A DNA stretch of 64,000 nt from JBEKOF01 sp049513975 (GTDB lineage: Bacteria > Verrucomicrobiota > Verrucomicrobiia > Limisphaerales > Palsa-1400): assembly GCA_049513975.1 (NCBI GenBank), contig JBEKVM010000001.1, positions 62,001 through 126,000 on the forward strand. The letters run 5' to 3'. The translations under genes were made by a program, and so were the position numbers. Positions within the stretch are counted from its first letter, which is position 1. The number at the start of each line of letters is the position of its first letter. The notes under the pieces were generated by a model that was given only the letters and a program-made list of their open reading frames with translations, did not search any database and was not told where the DNA came from. Positions 26,094 through 34,324 of the stretch are shown piece after piece.

Positions 26094-27917
26094 GTGAAAG
26101 CGCCGGATACCCGCCAACCAGTTCAAGCCGCCGCCACACCGAAATCCTCTGTCGCGCAATGGCTGGAAAAGTGTTGGAACCGGGGCTGGCTTTTTGCCCT
26201 GGTTCTGGTGGCCGCGACGCTGATTGCCTATCAATCGGTGTCTCATGCCGGGTTTATCTGGGATGACGGATCGCTGCTGTTGCATAACGATCTGGTCAAA
26301 CAGCCGGATGGATGGTGGCGATGTTGGTTGAGCAAGGGAATTGATTATGTGCCCGCCACTTCCACAACCTTTTGGCTGGAGTGGCGGCTGTGGGGGACCC
26401 ACCCGCAGGGCTATCACTTGGATAACGTCATCCTCCACGGGTTGAGCGCGGGCCTGATCTGGCGGATCTTGCGCCGCCTGAAAGTCACAGGGGCCAGACT
26501 GGCGGCGGCCCTGTTTGCCTTGCACCCGGTGAACGTGGCTTCGGTGGCCTGGATTGCGGAGCGGAAAGACACGCTGGCGATGGCTTTCTATGCCTGCTCT
26601 CTCTTGTGGTACCTGAAGTTTGAAGACACCGGGCGATTACGATGGTACTGGCTGGCCGCCGGAGCCTTCGTCCTGGCTATTTTCAGCAAGACCGCCGTGG
26701 CGCCGCTCCCCTTGGTGTTGCTGGGCATGGCTTGGTGGCAGCGCGGGCGCATTGAGTGGCGCGATGTCAAGCGCAGCCTGTTGTTTGTCGCCCTGGCCGC
26801 GGGCGCGAGCGTGCTCGCCCTCTGGGTCCAGCACGAGGCTTCTGCCCCCATGGTGCGTGCCGCCGATTTTTGGTCGCGCTTGGGGGTGGCGGGCTGGGCG
26901 GTTTGGTTTTACCTCGGCAAAGCGCTGCTGCCCTTGAACCTCATTCCCGTTTACCCGCTATGGCATTTCCATGAGGCCAGGCTGGTTTGTTACCTGCCCG
27001 CCCTCGCGGTTCTGACTGTCCTGGCGGTCAGTTGGCATTATCGAAACCGCGGGGGACGGGCTTTGCTGGCTGGGTTTGGTTATTTCGTCTTGTTGCTGCT
27101 GCCCGTCCTGGGGTTTGTCAATATCGCGATGATGCGTTACACCTTGGTGGCCGACCAATGGCAGTATTTCGCCATCATCGGCCCAATCGCCCTCGTGGCC
27201 GCCGGCATCACCTTGGCCATGCAGTATTCAGGCAAAGTCAGAATAGTCTTGCAGGCCGTTGTTTGCGCAACGCTGTTGGTGTCTCTCGACCTCCTGACTT
27301 GGCGACAATGCTTTGCCTACGCGGAGCCGGCCACGCTCTGGCAGGCCACGGTTGAGGCAAATCCCGATTCGTTTTTGGCCCACAGTTCCCTCGGAGGCAT
27401 CCTTTTCAGAAAGGGAAAGGCCGCGGAAGCCAAGGCCCAGTACGAAAGAGCGCTGGAAATCGAACCCAATTTCACGGATGCCCACTACGATCTTGGCAAC
27501 ATCTTTTTACAAACCGGCCACCCGGCCGAAGCCATCGGCCATTACCAAAAAGTCATGGAAGTCCAGCCCGATTTCCTCCCGGCAATCAACAATCTGGCTT
27601 GGGTGCTGGCCACCTGCCCGCAGGCCTCCATTCGGGACGGCGCCGCGGCGGTCGAATACGCCCGGCGGGCCAATCAACTTTCCGGTGGCAAGAACGCAAA
27701 CATTATCTCAACTCTCGCGGCAGCCTATGCCGAAGCCGGTCAATTTCCCGAGGCGCTCCGCGCCGCCCGCCAGGCTCTGAGTCTGGCCATCAACCACAAG
27801 GACACGGCCGCCGTTGACGAACTTCGCCGCCAACTCGGTTTCTATCAGAAAGGTCTTCCTTACCGCGATCCGCTTCAACCTGGCGCCGCCGCCGGCGCCC
27901 CTCTTAGAGCGGATTAA
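26094..27917 (+). CDS. Polytopic membrane protein with C-terminal TPR repeats (TMTC-like)
   Basis: 607 residues, GTG start. About ten hydrophobic segments cover residues 30-420, with an early DDGSLLLHND loop and the conserved RKDTLAMAFY and FSKTAVAPLPLVLL segments found in TMTC/PMT-related membrane proteins (GT-C superfamily). Then about four TPR units (from NPDSFLAHSSLGGILFRKGK onward). Relatives are suspected glycosyltransferases or assembly scaffolds. The last codons and stop lie inside the MITE-like repeat at 27905. Activity not provable here. Confidence 0.8.
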   Translation: MKAPDTRQPVQAAATPKSSVAQWLEKCWNRGWLFALVLVAATLIAYQSVSHAGFIWDDGSLLLHNDLVKQPDGWWRCWLSKGIDYVPATSTTFWLEWRLWGTHPQGYHLDNVILHGLSAGLIWRILRRLKVTGARLAAALFALHPVNVASVAWIAERKDTLAMAFYACSLLWYLKFEDTGRLRWYWLAAGAFVLAIFSKTAVAPLPLVLLGMAWWQRGRIEWRDVKRSLLFVALAAGASVLALWVQHEASAPMVRAADFWSRLGVAGWAVWFYLGKALLPLNLIPVYPLWHFHEARLVCYLPALAVLTVLAVSWHYRNRGGRALLAGFGYFVLLLLPVLGFVNIAMMRYTLVADQWQYFAIIGPIALVAAGITLAMQYSGKVRIVLQAVVCATLLVSLDLLTWRQCFAYAEPATLWQATVEANPDSFLAHSSLGGILFRKGKAAEAKAQYERALEIEPNFTDAHYDLGNIFLQTGHPAEAIGHYQKVMEVQPDFLPAINNLAWVLATCPQASIRDGAAAVEYARRANQLSGGKNANIISTLAAAYAEAGQFPEALRAARQALSLAINHKDTAAVDELRRQLGFYQKGLPYRDPLQPGAAAGAPLRAD

Positions 27918-28056
27918 AAATGATGTCGCCAAAACAAAGCTCCTCCCTCTCCTCCTCAGGAGGAGAGGGCCGGCCTGCCCGCCGTAGCCTTATAGGCGAA
28001 GGAGGGGGAGAGGAGGCCGTTCGGTCGGCTTCCGTGCGGCTACAGTTTTCATGAAA
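27905..28056. repeat. MITE-like dispersed repeat, copy B (inverted, with nested insertion)
   Basis: Reverse-complement copy of the element at 1631-1758. It carries an extra 33 bp at 27974-28006 (CCTGCCCGCCGTAGCCTTAT...), which splits an otherwise continuous match. It supplies the last codons and the TAA stop of the TPR membrane gene. One terminus (TAGAGC, 27905-27910) is kept; the other has decayed. Confidence 0.85.
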
Positions 28057-28106
28057 TGCAACTTCGGCGCGCGGCGCCGCCGCGGCAACGCCCGGGATGA
28101 TTGCCG

Positions 28107-31100
28107 CTATTGGGGCACCAGCAAAACTCGATAAAAACTCTGCCCGCCAGTGATGGCGTTGGTCAAGCTCACGGTGACATTGGTTGCCACAACCGGGCTT
28201 CCCCAGTTAGTCCAGTTGGCGGCGGCCAAATCGGCGTTGGTCTGCACCTGATAGGTCTCCCCCGCCACTGCCGACCAACTGCAGATGAAGTTCTTGTTCG
28301 ACTGAATGGCGGTCTGAAAAACCGGAGGGACCGGCGCAAGAATGGTCAACGTTCCGTTATTAGTTGAAACCTGATAGTCAGGCAGCCGGTTGTTGGGGTC
28401 CACCAAGTTTGCCGTGATGGGATAAGTTCCCGACGGGCTGGCGGAGTTGGCCACGCAACTATAGGCCGCGGTGATATTGTCCCCATTCTGCAGGCCCGTG
28501 ATGACGCCGGTGAATACCGGGTTGGTCAGCCCGTACTGTCGCGTGGCATCGTTGGCCACGACGCTCAGCGGCGCCTGCAACACCACCAAGCTGACCGAGT
28601 TGGTCACGCTGTAATAATCCACAGTGTCATTGGGAGTAAAGGCCGCCGACAACGTCTGGCTGCCCGCATCCAAAACAGCCCCGGCCGGCGGCTGGTAAGC
28701 AAAGGCGCCTGGAACGTTGGCCGAGGCATCCAACTGGCCGGCGCCCAGCGCGTTGCCATAAGTGATGGCCTGCGGTTTTGCCCAGGTGATTGCCGGGGTG
28801 CCTATAAAACGGAACCCATTGGTGAAAACGGCGGTTTGGCCATCGGCATTGGTGATCGTCACATTAACTGCGCCGATGCCCGAAGCCGGGGTGACGGCGG
28901 CAATATTGGTGGCGCTGTTGAAGTTGACCGAGGCCGCCGGAGTCGAGCCAAAGGCGACCGTGGCATGGCTCTGGAATCCTGCACCCGAAATCGTCACGAC
29001 GGTGCCGCCAGCGACAGGCCCGCTGGCCGGCGCGACGCTGCCAATGGTCGGAGGAGCAGCGGTCACGCTGATGTCATCCAACCCTAAATCACTGGGATCA
29101 TCATCCGCTATGATTTCCAAGAGGGTATTGGTGGAACTGGCGGCGAGAACGAATTGGAGATTGGTCCAACCGATGGCCGGAAGATTGGTCTCTTCACACA
29201 CCACGTTCCCGCCCCAAGAGAGCGTAAGCCCATTTGGCGTCAGACCGTCCGGACTGTCCAACCACAGGGAAACCAAATACGACTGCCCTGCAACCGTGGG
29301 AATGGTCTGGGACAAATAGATGGGCGATCCCGCAGTGCCGACGACCACGCCGTAGTTGCCCGACTTGACTGCGTAGGCGTAGGCGCTGACGAAAGTAAGG
29401 TTCGTGTCCCCAATCATGGTCCAATCAGTAAAATCGCCGGTTTCAAACCCGCCGTTCTGGACCAATTGGCCGGCCAATAAAACGGCCGGCAGGCTCTCCT
29501 CCGCGCCAAAGGTGATGTTACTGAACAAAATGCCGCCAGAATAAGCTCCGGAGGGCAGGTTGGTGGCGGCCGAATTCAGGCCGCAACTGACCGCCGCACT
29601 GCCGTAAGGTGCCAAAGTGCCGCTGCCGGGAGAGATACTCAGCCAAGGCGGGGTGCTCACCAAAGACCAACTCACCGAAGCCTGACTGGCATTGGTCAGC
29701 CAGCAAATCTCCGCCGAGGCATTAAACGGGCCGCTGGGTGGACCGCCGAATTTCAAGCCCGCCACCGGAGAGGCGGTCAGGGGGTCGAGGATATTGAGGG
29801 TGAATGTCCGGTCATGCAGGAGGCCGTTGCTCAGATTGGTCACCGTCACATGCGCCGCATACTCTCCACTGGGCAGGCCGGAGGCGGCGGAATTCAGCCC
29901 CACCACCACCGTGGCAGTGCCGCCGGGATTCAAAGTGCCGTTGCTGGAGGATACGGAAAGCCAGAGGGAATCCTGGCCCAGAAACCAGTTCAACGGAGAT
30001 GAACCTTCGTTAGTCAATACAAAACTCTCCATGGTCACATTGAACGGGCCGCCCGCCGGACCGCTTGAAACAAAGCCCGGCACCGGCAGCATCACAAGGG
30101 TATCAGGCGGCGCGAGGGCATTGATCAAGTTGCTCCCATTGGGGGTGCCCCAACCCGTGCAAAGGTCATAGCCGGCCACGGCAAAGTAGTTGGTGGGATT
30201 GTAGGAGCTGGTGTTATTGCCGGCGGTGATGTCGTGAAAATTGGTCGCATAGCTCGCAGTATCCGTGCCAATCGCATAGATGGCAGGGTTCAGGAAGCCG
30301 GCGGAAGCATTTCCGAATTGGGCCGCCTGCTGATTGACCAACGCGGTGAACCCGGCCCACAACGGCGCCGCGCAACTGGTGCCCCACAGGGCACTGGTTG
30401 TGCCGTCGCCGTAACAGACCAATACATTGGTGGCGCACATGGCCACATCCGGCATATTTCGGCCGGTGGTCGAACCCTGGTTGGATGACATGTCAACGCC
30501 CGCCTGCCAGACGGGAATTGCGTAGTTGGTGCTGAAGCCGCCGCTCCCGCGGTGCAAGGTGGTTTCTGACTGCCACGGGCCTCCGCCTCCCGCGCCGCTG
30601 GTTGACAGTTGTGTGCCACCCACAATCACGACATAGGGATCGGCCACCAGACCATCGGCCTGTCCGGGGGCATAGGCGCCTGTGTCGCCGGAAGCTTCGA
30701 AAAACGTCTGCCCCTGCGCAGCATACTGTTGGAAAATCTGATCTGTTGTGGCATCCGTGCCAACCACCCACGAACAACTAATCTGAGCCGCCAGATCATC
30801 CGTCGCAATTTGATTAAAAACATCATCAACCGGTCCGCCAAACATCTCCTCGTAAACCATGATCCGGGAAAGCCCCGGTGCCATGGAAACCAGCATTTCG
30901 ATGTCCAGCGCCACCTCGTTATTATGCGAGCCAGCCGAGCCGCTGTAACCATCCACCAGCACATTAGTCAAAGGAACTGCGCGCAAATGGGGAGTGGGGT
31001 TGGTCTCGTATTTGGTAATATCGGACGGGTAATAGCCGTCAAACTCCACCAAGGCCGCCGTCTGCCCCGTGCCATCCAACGACACGCCGGGCGCGTAGGC

Positions 31101-31757
31101 CGCCCGAAAATCGTTCCCCAGATAAGACCCGCCCGGTCCCGATCCTGCCTGTGGCTCCGGTGTCCCTCCCGGCGCCTCGGGGGCCTGCTGAAGCCCGGGA
31201 CGCGGCAGATGGTAATTATCCAGGCCTTTGATCGCCAGGATCGCAACGGCTGTGTCAACCGACGGATCGGCATCCGGGGCGTAAAAAGTGCGGCTCTCGC
31301 TTGGATGCGCATAAATCCGCAGATTCACATGCAGCGCCTGTCGAATATCCGCCACGGAGGCGCTGACATCGAGCAGGGTCCGATTGGGATGGGTGCGGAT
31401 GACCTTGAAATGATTGGCGGCGGCAAAATCAACCAGAGCCTGGTAATCCTCTTTTGTGGGACCGAATCGCGCGGCAAACTCTGCCGGAGTCAAATAGCGG
31501 TGGAAATTGGGGCTTTTTGGATCGTAAATCTGTTGCTCAAGCCCGGCCAAGGCTGCCTGATTGCGCAAGGGCAGGCTGATGACCAGGTGCAGGCGCGTCG
31601 AATCTGGAAGGGGACGGATCGGTTGCAAGCGGGCTGCGACAGCCGACATCTGTCCAGGCACCACCTTCCTCTCGGCAGCCTGAACCGGCAGAGCCAGCCA
31701 GAGGGACAGTCCGATTTGAAGTCCGGCAACCGCGCGACGCATAAGCAACTTCTCCAT
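28107..31757 (-). CDS. Secreted S53 peptidase (pro-kumamolisin) with C-terminal adhesive domains
   Basis: 1216 residues from the ATG at 31757, with a signal peptide (RRAVAGLQIGLSLWLALPVQ, A). A pro-kumamolisin activation domain (about 45-180) precedes the sedolisin catalytic domain: Glu281 and Asp285 (NNEVALDIEM), oxyanion Asp358 (EASGDTGAY) and Ser461 in GTSCAAP (family usual GTSA-x-P). Acid-active serine-carboxyl proteases of this family cleave extracellular proteins. Downstream are two ASPA/Ig-like units, a carbohydrate-binding-like region, an IPT/TIG domain, an MBG-type domain (LSVVANDATRQYGLTNPVF) and the verrucomicrobial tail (YQVQTNADLAAANW). No CTERM sorting tail. Confidence 0.92.
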   Translation of the reverse strand: MEKLLMRRAVAGLQIGLSLWLALPVQAAERKVVPGQMSAVAARLQPIRPLPDSTRLHLVISLPLRNQAALAGLEQQIYDPKSPNFHRYLTPAEFAARFGPTKEDYQALVDFAAANHFKVIRTHPNRTLLDVSASVADIRQALHVNLRIYAHPSESRTFYAPDADPSVDTAVAILAIKGLDNYHLPRPGLQQAPEAPGGTPEPQAGSGPGGSYLGNDFRAAYAPGVSLDGTGQTAALVEFDGYYPSDITKYETNPTPHLRAVPLTNVLVDGYSGSAGSHNNEVALDIEMLVSMAPGLSRIMVYEEMFGGPVDDVFNQIATDDLAAQISCSWVVGTDATTDQIFQQYAAQGQTFFEASGDTGAYAPGQADGLVADPYVVIVGGTQLSTSGAGGGGPWQSETTLHRGSGGFSTNYAIPVWQAGVDMSSNQGSTTGRNMPDVAMCATNVLVCYGDGTTSALWGTSCAAPLWAGFTALVNQQAAQFGNASAGFLNPAIYAIGTDTASYATNFHDITAGNNTSSYNPTNYFAVAGYDLCTGWGTPNGSNLINALAPPDTLVMLPVPGFVSSGPAGGPFNVTMESFVLTNEGSSPLNWFLGQDSLWLSVSSSNGTLNPGGTATVVVGLNSAASGLPSGEYAAHVTVTNLSNGLLHDRTFTLNILDPLTASPVAGLKFGGPPSGPFNASAEICWLTNASQASVSWSLVSTPPWLSISPGSGTLAPYGSAAVSCGLNSAATNLPSGAYSGGILFSNITFGAEESLPAVLLAGQLVQNGGFETGDFTDWTMIGDTNLTFVSAYAYAVKSGNYGVVVGTAGSPIYLSQTIPTVAGQSYLVSLWLDSPDGLTPNGLTLSWGGNVVCEETNLPAIGWTNLQFVLAASSTNTLLEIIADDDPSDLGLDDISVTAAPPTIGSVAPASGPVAGGTVVTISGAGFQSHATVAFGSTPAASVNFNSATNIAAVTPASGIGAVNVTITNADGQTAVFTNGFRFIGTPAITWAKPQAITYGNALGAGQLDASANVPGAFAYQPPAGAVLDAGSQTLSAAFTPNDTVDYYSVTNSVSLVVLQAPLSVVANDATRQYGLTNPVFTGVITGLQNGDNITAAYSCVANSASPSGTYPITANLVDPNNRLPDYQVSTNNGTLTILAPVPPVFQTAIQSNKNFICSWSAVAGETYQVQTNADLAAANWTNWGSPVVATNVTVSLTNAITGGQSFYRVLLVPQ

Positions 31758-31947
31758 GATATTTCGTCCGGGTGATTCCTTTCTTGATTGTTTGGCGCCA
31801 CCAAATGGAGACATTCTTCCCTGCCTGTTCCAAAGCGACAACGTCAAGTATGAAATGAGTGGAAACCTGAATTTCTTAAAAAGGGAATCTCTTTAATTTC
31901 GATTTCTTGGAAAACGCGCTGTCTGAACATCGCCGGCAGTGAGGAGC

Positions 31948-31978
31948 AAAAAAAAAGGCAGAACTAAATGTTCTGCCT
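31948..31978 (-). terminator. Rho-independent terminator of the VPDSG-CTERM-type gene
   Basis: On the minus strand AGGCAGAAC-ATTTA-GTTCTGCCT (31978 to 31956) is a perfect 9-bp stem followed by a run of T residues to 31948. It lies 35 bp beyond the stop at 32014. Confidence 0.9.
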
Positions 31979-32013
31979 CTCACCGAAAAATGTGAAACCT
32001 TTCGATCCCGCCG

Positions 32014-32679
32014 TTAGGCGCGCTTGCCGAACTTGGAGCGGATGCCCGCCAAGCCAAGCAGCACCGCGCCGAGCGTAGCCATGGTGAAGCCGCCATCCGG
32101 CACCCTCAGCGTGCTGTCAATGCTCAACGTGAGGCGACCACTACCCGGCATGATCTCGATCACTTCAGTGTAGTAATGCAGGCCCGTCACCGCTCCGCTC
32201 ACGATGCTGTCGCCAACATTGTCGCCGAGATCCTGCCCAAACAGGGTAAGACCGGTCAAGGCAAGAGGGGCGCTGTGGTCAGCGACACCATATATAGCCG
32301 AACTCTGATAGGCATAAATATTGAGTGTCGGGCGCGAGGCATTGTCCGTAGTCTCAAGGGTCCAACCTCCAGAAACCAAGGGACCGCCGTCGGTGGCGTC
32401 AACGCTGAGAAGAACCCACAGAGGCTTTGTTTGAGCCGAGGACGAACTGTTGTCAATGCCCAGATCAATCTCCGACGGAGCAGCCGAGGCATTGCCGCTT
32501 TCGGCCACAGCAGTCCAAGTTCCAAGAGTTGCCGTCAAGGTGGCTCCTTGGTTGGGGGAACTGGTATTGGCCCACGAGGTGCCAGAGACCATTTCCAAGT
32601 AGGCATTGGCCTGCGCCAGCGAGGCGCTCGCCAAGATGGCCGCCGCCACCGTCATTGTTGCTAAAATACTCTTTTTCAT
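32014..32679 (-). CDS. VPDSG-CTERM-type exosortase substrate
   Basis: 221 residues from MKKSILATMTVAAAILASAS, a clear signal peptide (cleavage near AQANA). The C-terminus reads RVPDGGFTMATLGAVLLGLA followed by GIRSKFGKR: sorting motif VPD-G-G (variant of VPDSG), transmembrane helix, basic cluster. This is the tripartite tail cut by an exosortase; one is encoded at 40173-41135. The middle is a beta-rich domain of unknown role (WTLETTDNASRPTLNIYAYQ). It has its own sigma-54-type promoter and a strong terminator, so it is a single-gene unit, probably abundant with extracellular matrix. Confidence 0.88.
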   Translation of the reverse strand: MKKSILATMTVAAAILASASLAQANAYLEMVSGTSWANTSSPNQGATLTATLGTWTAVAESGNASAAPSEIDLGIDNSSSSAQTKPLWVLLSVDATDGGPLVSGGWTLETTDNASRPTLNIYAYQSSAIYGVADHSAPLALTGLTLFGQDLGDNVGDSIVSGAVTGLHYYTEVIEIMPGSGRLTLSIDSTLRVPDGGFTMATLGAVLLGLAGIRSKFGKRA

Positions 32680-32752
32680 AATTTTATCCTGATTTCTATT
32701 TGGTTTCACATTGTTCACTTAACTTTCCGCTTCTGCGGTCTCTACCATCTAT

Positions 32753-32769
32753 AGCCAATCCCGTGCCAA
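32753..32769 (-). promoter_or_regulatory. Sigma-54 (RpoN) promoter upstream of the VPDSG-CTERM-type gene
   Basis: Reading down the minus strand: TTGGCACGGGATTGGCT. GG and GC are exactly ten bases apart, and the match to YTGGCACGN4TTGCW has a single mismatch in the -12 element. The start of transcription would be about 60 nt ahead of the ATG at 32679. Confidence 0.75.
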
Positions 32770-33109
32770 CATTGCGACCGCCTTGCCGTAATAATCCTAA
32801 CGATTTGCAATTCAACATGTTACAAACTGAAACCGGCACAAGATAACAGGGGGGCTTAAACCCCATTCTGTAATGATTTCCGACGCTTTTCACCCCAAAA
32901 GAGGAGCATTCTGTTTGTAATATATTATGAATAAACCACTTGTGTAAAAATCGTCGAAATGTAATGAGTACCGACAAAAACCAGCATTTGTCGGGGAAAA
33001 TGCCATTCCCGACACTTTGACCGCCAGAATCTCGAAATGTGGCAAGTGATGTCATTAAGTCGTTGTAATTAAACCAGTTGCGGATGCACCGTCTCTTGCT
33101 TAAAGCCTC
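32770..33109. other. Intergenic region upstream of the sigma-54 promoter
   Basis: 340 bp without a credible gene. It holds a short inverted repeat TGTCGGG / CCCGACA (32989-33014) that could be an activator site for the sigma-54 promoter about 220 bp away. AT-rich patches (around 32915-32935) are also present. Assignments are tentative. Confidence 0.4.
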
Positions 33110-33790
33110 TCAAAACACACTGAGTTTCTCCGGCACCACGATGGTGTCATAGGGCTTGAGTGTGAACGGTTCGCCCGGCACTCCTTTAATTATATTGCGC
33201 AGATTCAGTATTTTATACGTGTTGTGTCCACTGGCATCCGTCCGTATCACTTTGACCTCGGTCAAGTCCGACTTCGCAGAATCAATGCCAGCCTCAATGA
33301 CCGCCTGGAACACGGTCAAGGGCCGGTCTGAAATGATCTTCCCGGGCCGGAAGACCGATCCGGTGACATAGACGATAAAGGCGGAGCTTTGGACGGTCAC
33401 GGTGACTTGCTTGACTTTAAGCTGGTCGCCCACAGCCGCCAGGACCGCCTGCGCCGCTCCATCCGGGGTCAGGCCGGAGATCTTGACATCTCCCGCGTTG
33501 GCAATGGTGATTTTTCCGTCGGCCCGGATGGTTTGCGTCGTGTCCATTTCCGTCGCGCCCGGGAACCGGATCTGCAAGACATCTCCTTCGTGCAGCGACA
33601 AGGAGGTTGTATTGGTATCGTTGGGCGAAGAGGTGATCTGCGGCAGATCCGGGGTCCCACAGCCGGAGGCGATGAGGCAGAGGACCAGCCCCAGGGCGGC
33701 GGCGGCGGCCCAACTGGCCGCACCCAAGGGGCAGGCCACGGTGCGGAGGCCGTTCTTCGATGGAATTTTCTCAATTAAGTATTTTAACAT
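33110..33790 (-). CDS. Wza-like polysaccharide export lipoprotein
   Basis: 226 residues from the ATG at 33790, chosen for its AGGAG ribosome site. Lipobox LIASGC at about residue 39. The periplasmic Poly_export domain begins LSLHEGDVLQIRFPGATEMD and IRADGKITIANAGDVKISGL; a single SLBB-like domain follows (AFIVYVTGSVFRPGKIISDR), ending FTLKPYDTIVVPEK. Wza-type proteins form the outer-membrane exit channel for exopolysaccharide. This one is short, without the C-terminal amphipathic helix of E. coli Wza. It starts the exopolysaccharide/exosortase region. Confidence 0.9.
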   Translation of the reverse strand: MLKYLIEKIPSKNGLRTVACPLGAASWAAAAALGLVLCLIASGCGTPDLPQITSSPNDTNTTSLSLHEGDVLQIRFPGATEMDTTQTIRADGKITIANAGDVKISGLTPDGAAQAVLAAVGDQLKVKQVTVTVQSSAFIVYVTGSVFRPGKIISDRPLTVFQAVIEAGIDSAKSDLTEVKVIRTDASGHNTYKILNLRNIIKGVPGEPFTLKPYDTIVVPEKLSVF

Positions 33791-34324
33791 TTTTTCTCCT
33801 GACGGCGCCGCGGAGGCGCTCATTGATTGTTTGATTGGTTTAAACGATGAACAGTCTGCGGTCAAGACAACTTTGGCGCGAGCCGGCCGCTGACCGCCGG
33901 CCGTTGCCGGACGGCCCTGCCTTTGCCATCCTCCATTCTCGCATCCCTGCTGCCACGGCACGCTCTCGCAACTCTGCGAAAAACCGGCGTGGCGAACTGG
34001 TTCTTACGGAATTGGGCCCGGGATCGCGCCGGCAAATTTGTCCAGAAAATGGCCGGTGGTGTACCGGGAGCGTCCGCCCAACCGTTGATAAGTGAACCGC
34101 CGCGGAGTTTTGAAAAATAATATTGGGAAAATTACAGGTCGGAGCATCGGGGGCCGGCCTGTGCCCGCCATTGGAAGAAGCCAACGCAACCCCTTGCCGG
34201 ACAGCAGGTTAAAAAATCTGCAAAAACACGGCGTCAATCCGTAAGTTTGCCATATCGCCCGCTGCCGACAATCCGGAGCGCCCAGCCAGCCTGGTTGGCA
34301 GACCGGCTGCTAAGCAGGGTGGTG
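33791..34324. other. Divergent intergenic region
   Basis: 534 bp between the Wza-like gene and the B-repeat gene. There is no gene with a recognisable product. A GC-rich inverted repeat (CCGGCCG...CCGGCCG, about 33881-33905) and a weaker sigma-54-like site at 34295-34311 on the plus strand are present. Confidence 0.5.
34295..34311 (+). promoter_or_regulatory. Possible sigma-54 promoter of the B-repeat gene
   Basis: TTGGCAGACCGGCTGCT: GG-N10-GC spacing is exact, but three positions deviate from consensus. It would start transcription near 34322, which favours translation from the ATG at 34361 over the one at 34325. Confidence 0.35.

Noticed and set aside
33951..33980. Sigma-54 site CGGCACGCTCTCGCA
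   Set aside because: GG to GC spacing is 9, not 10, and the -12 element is poor.
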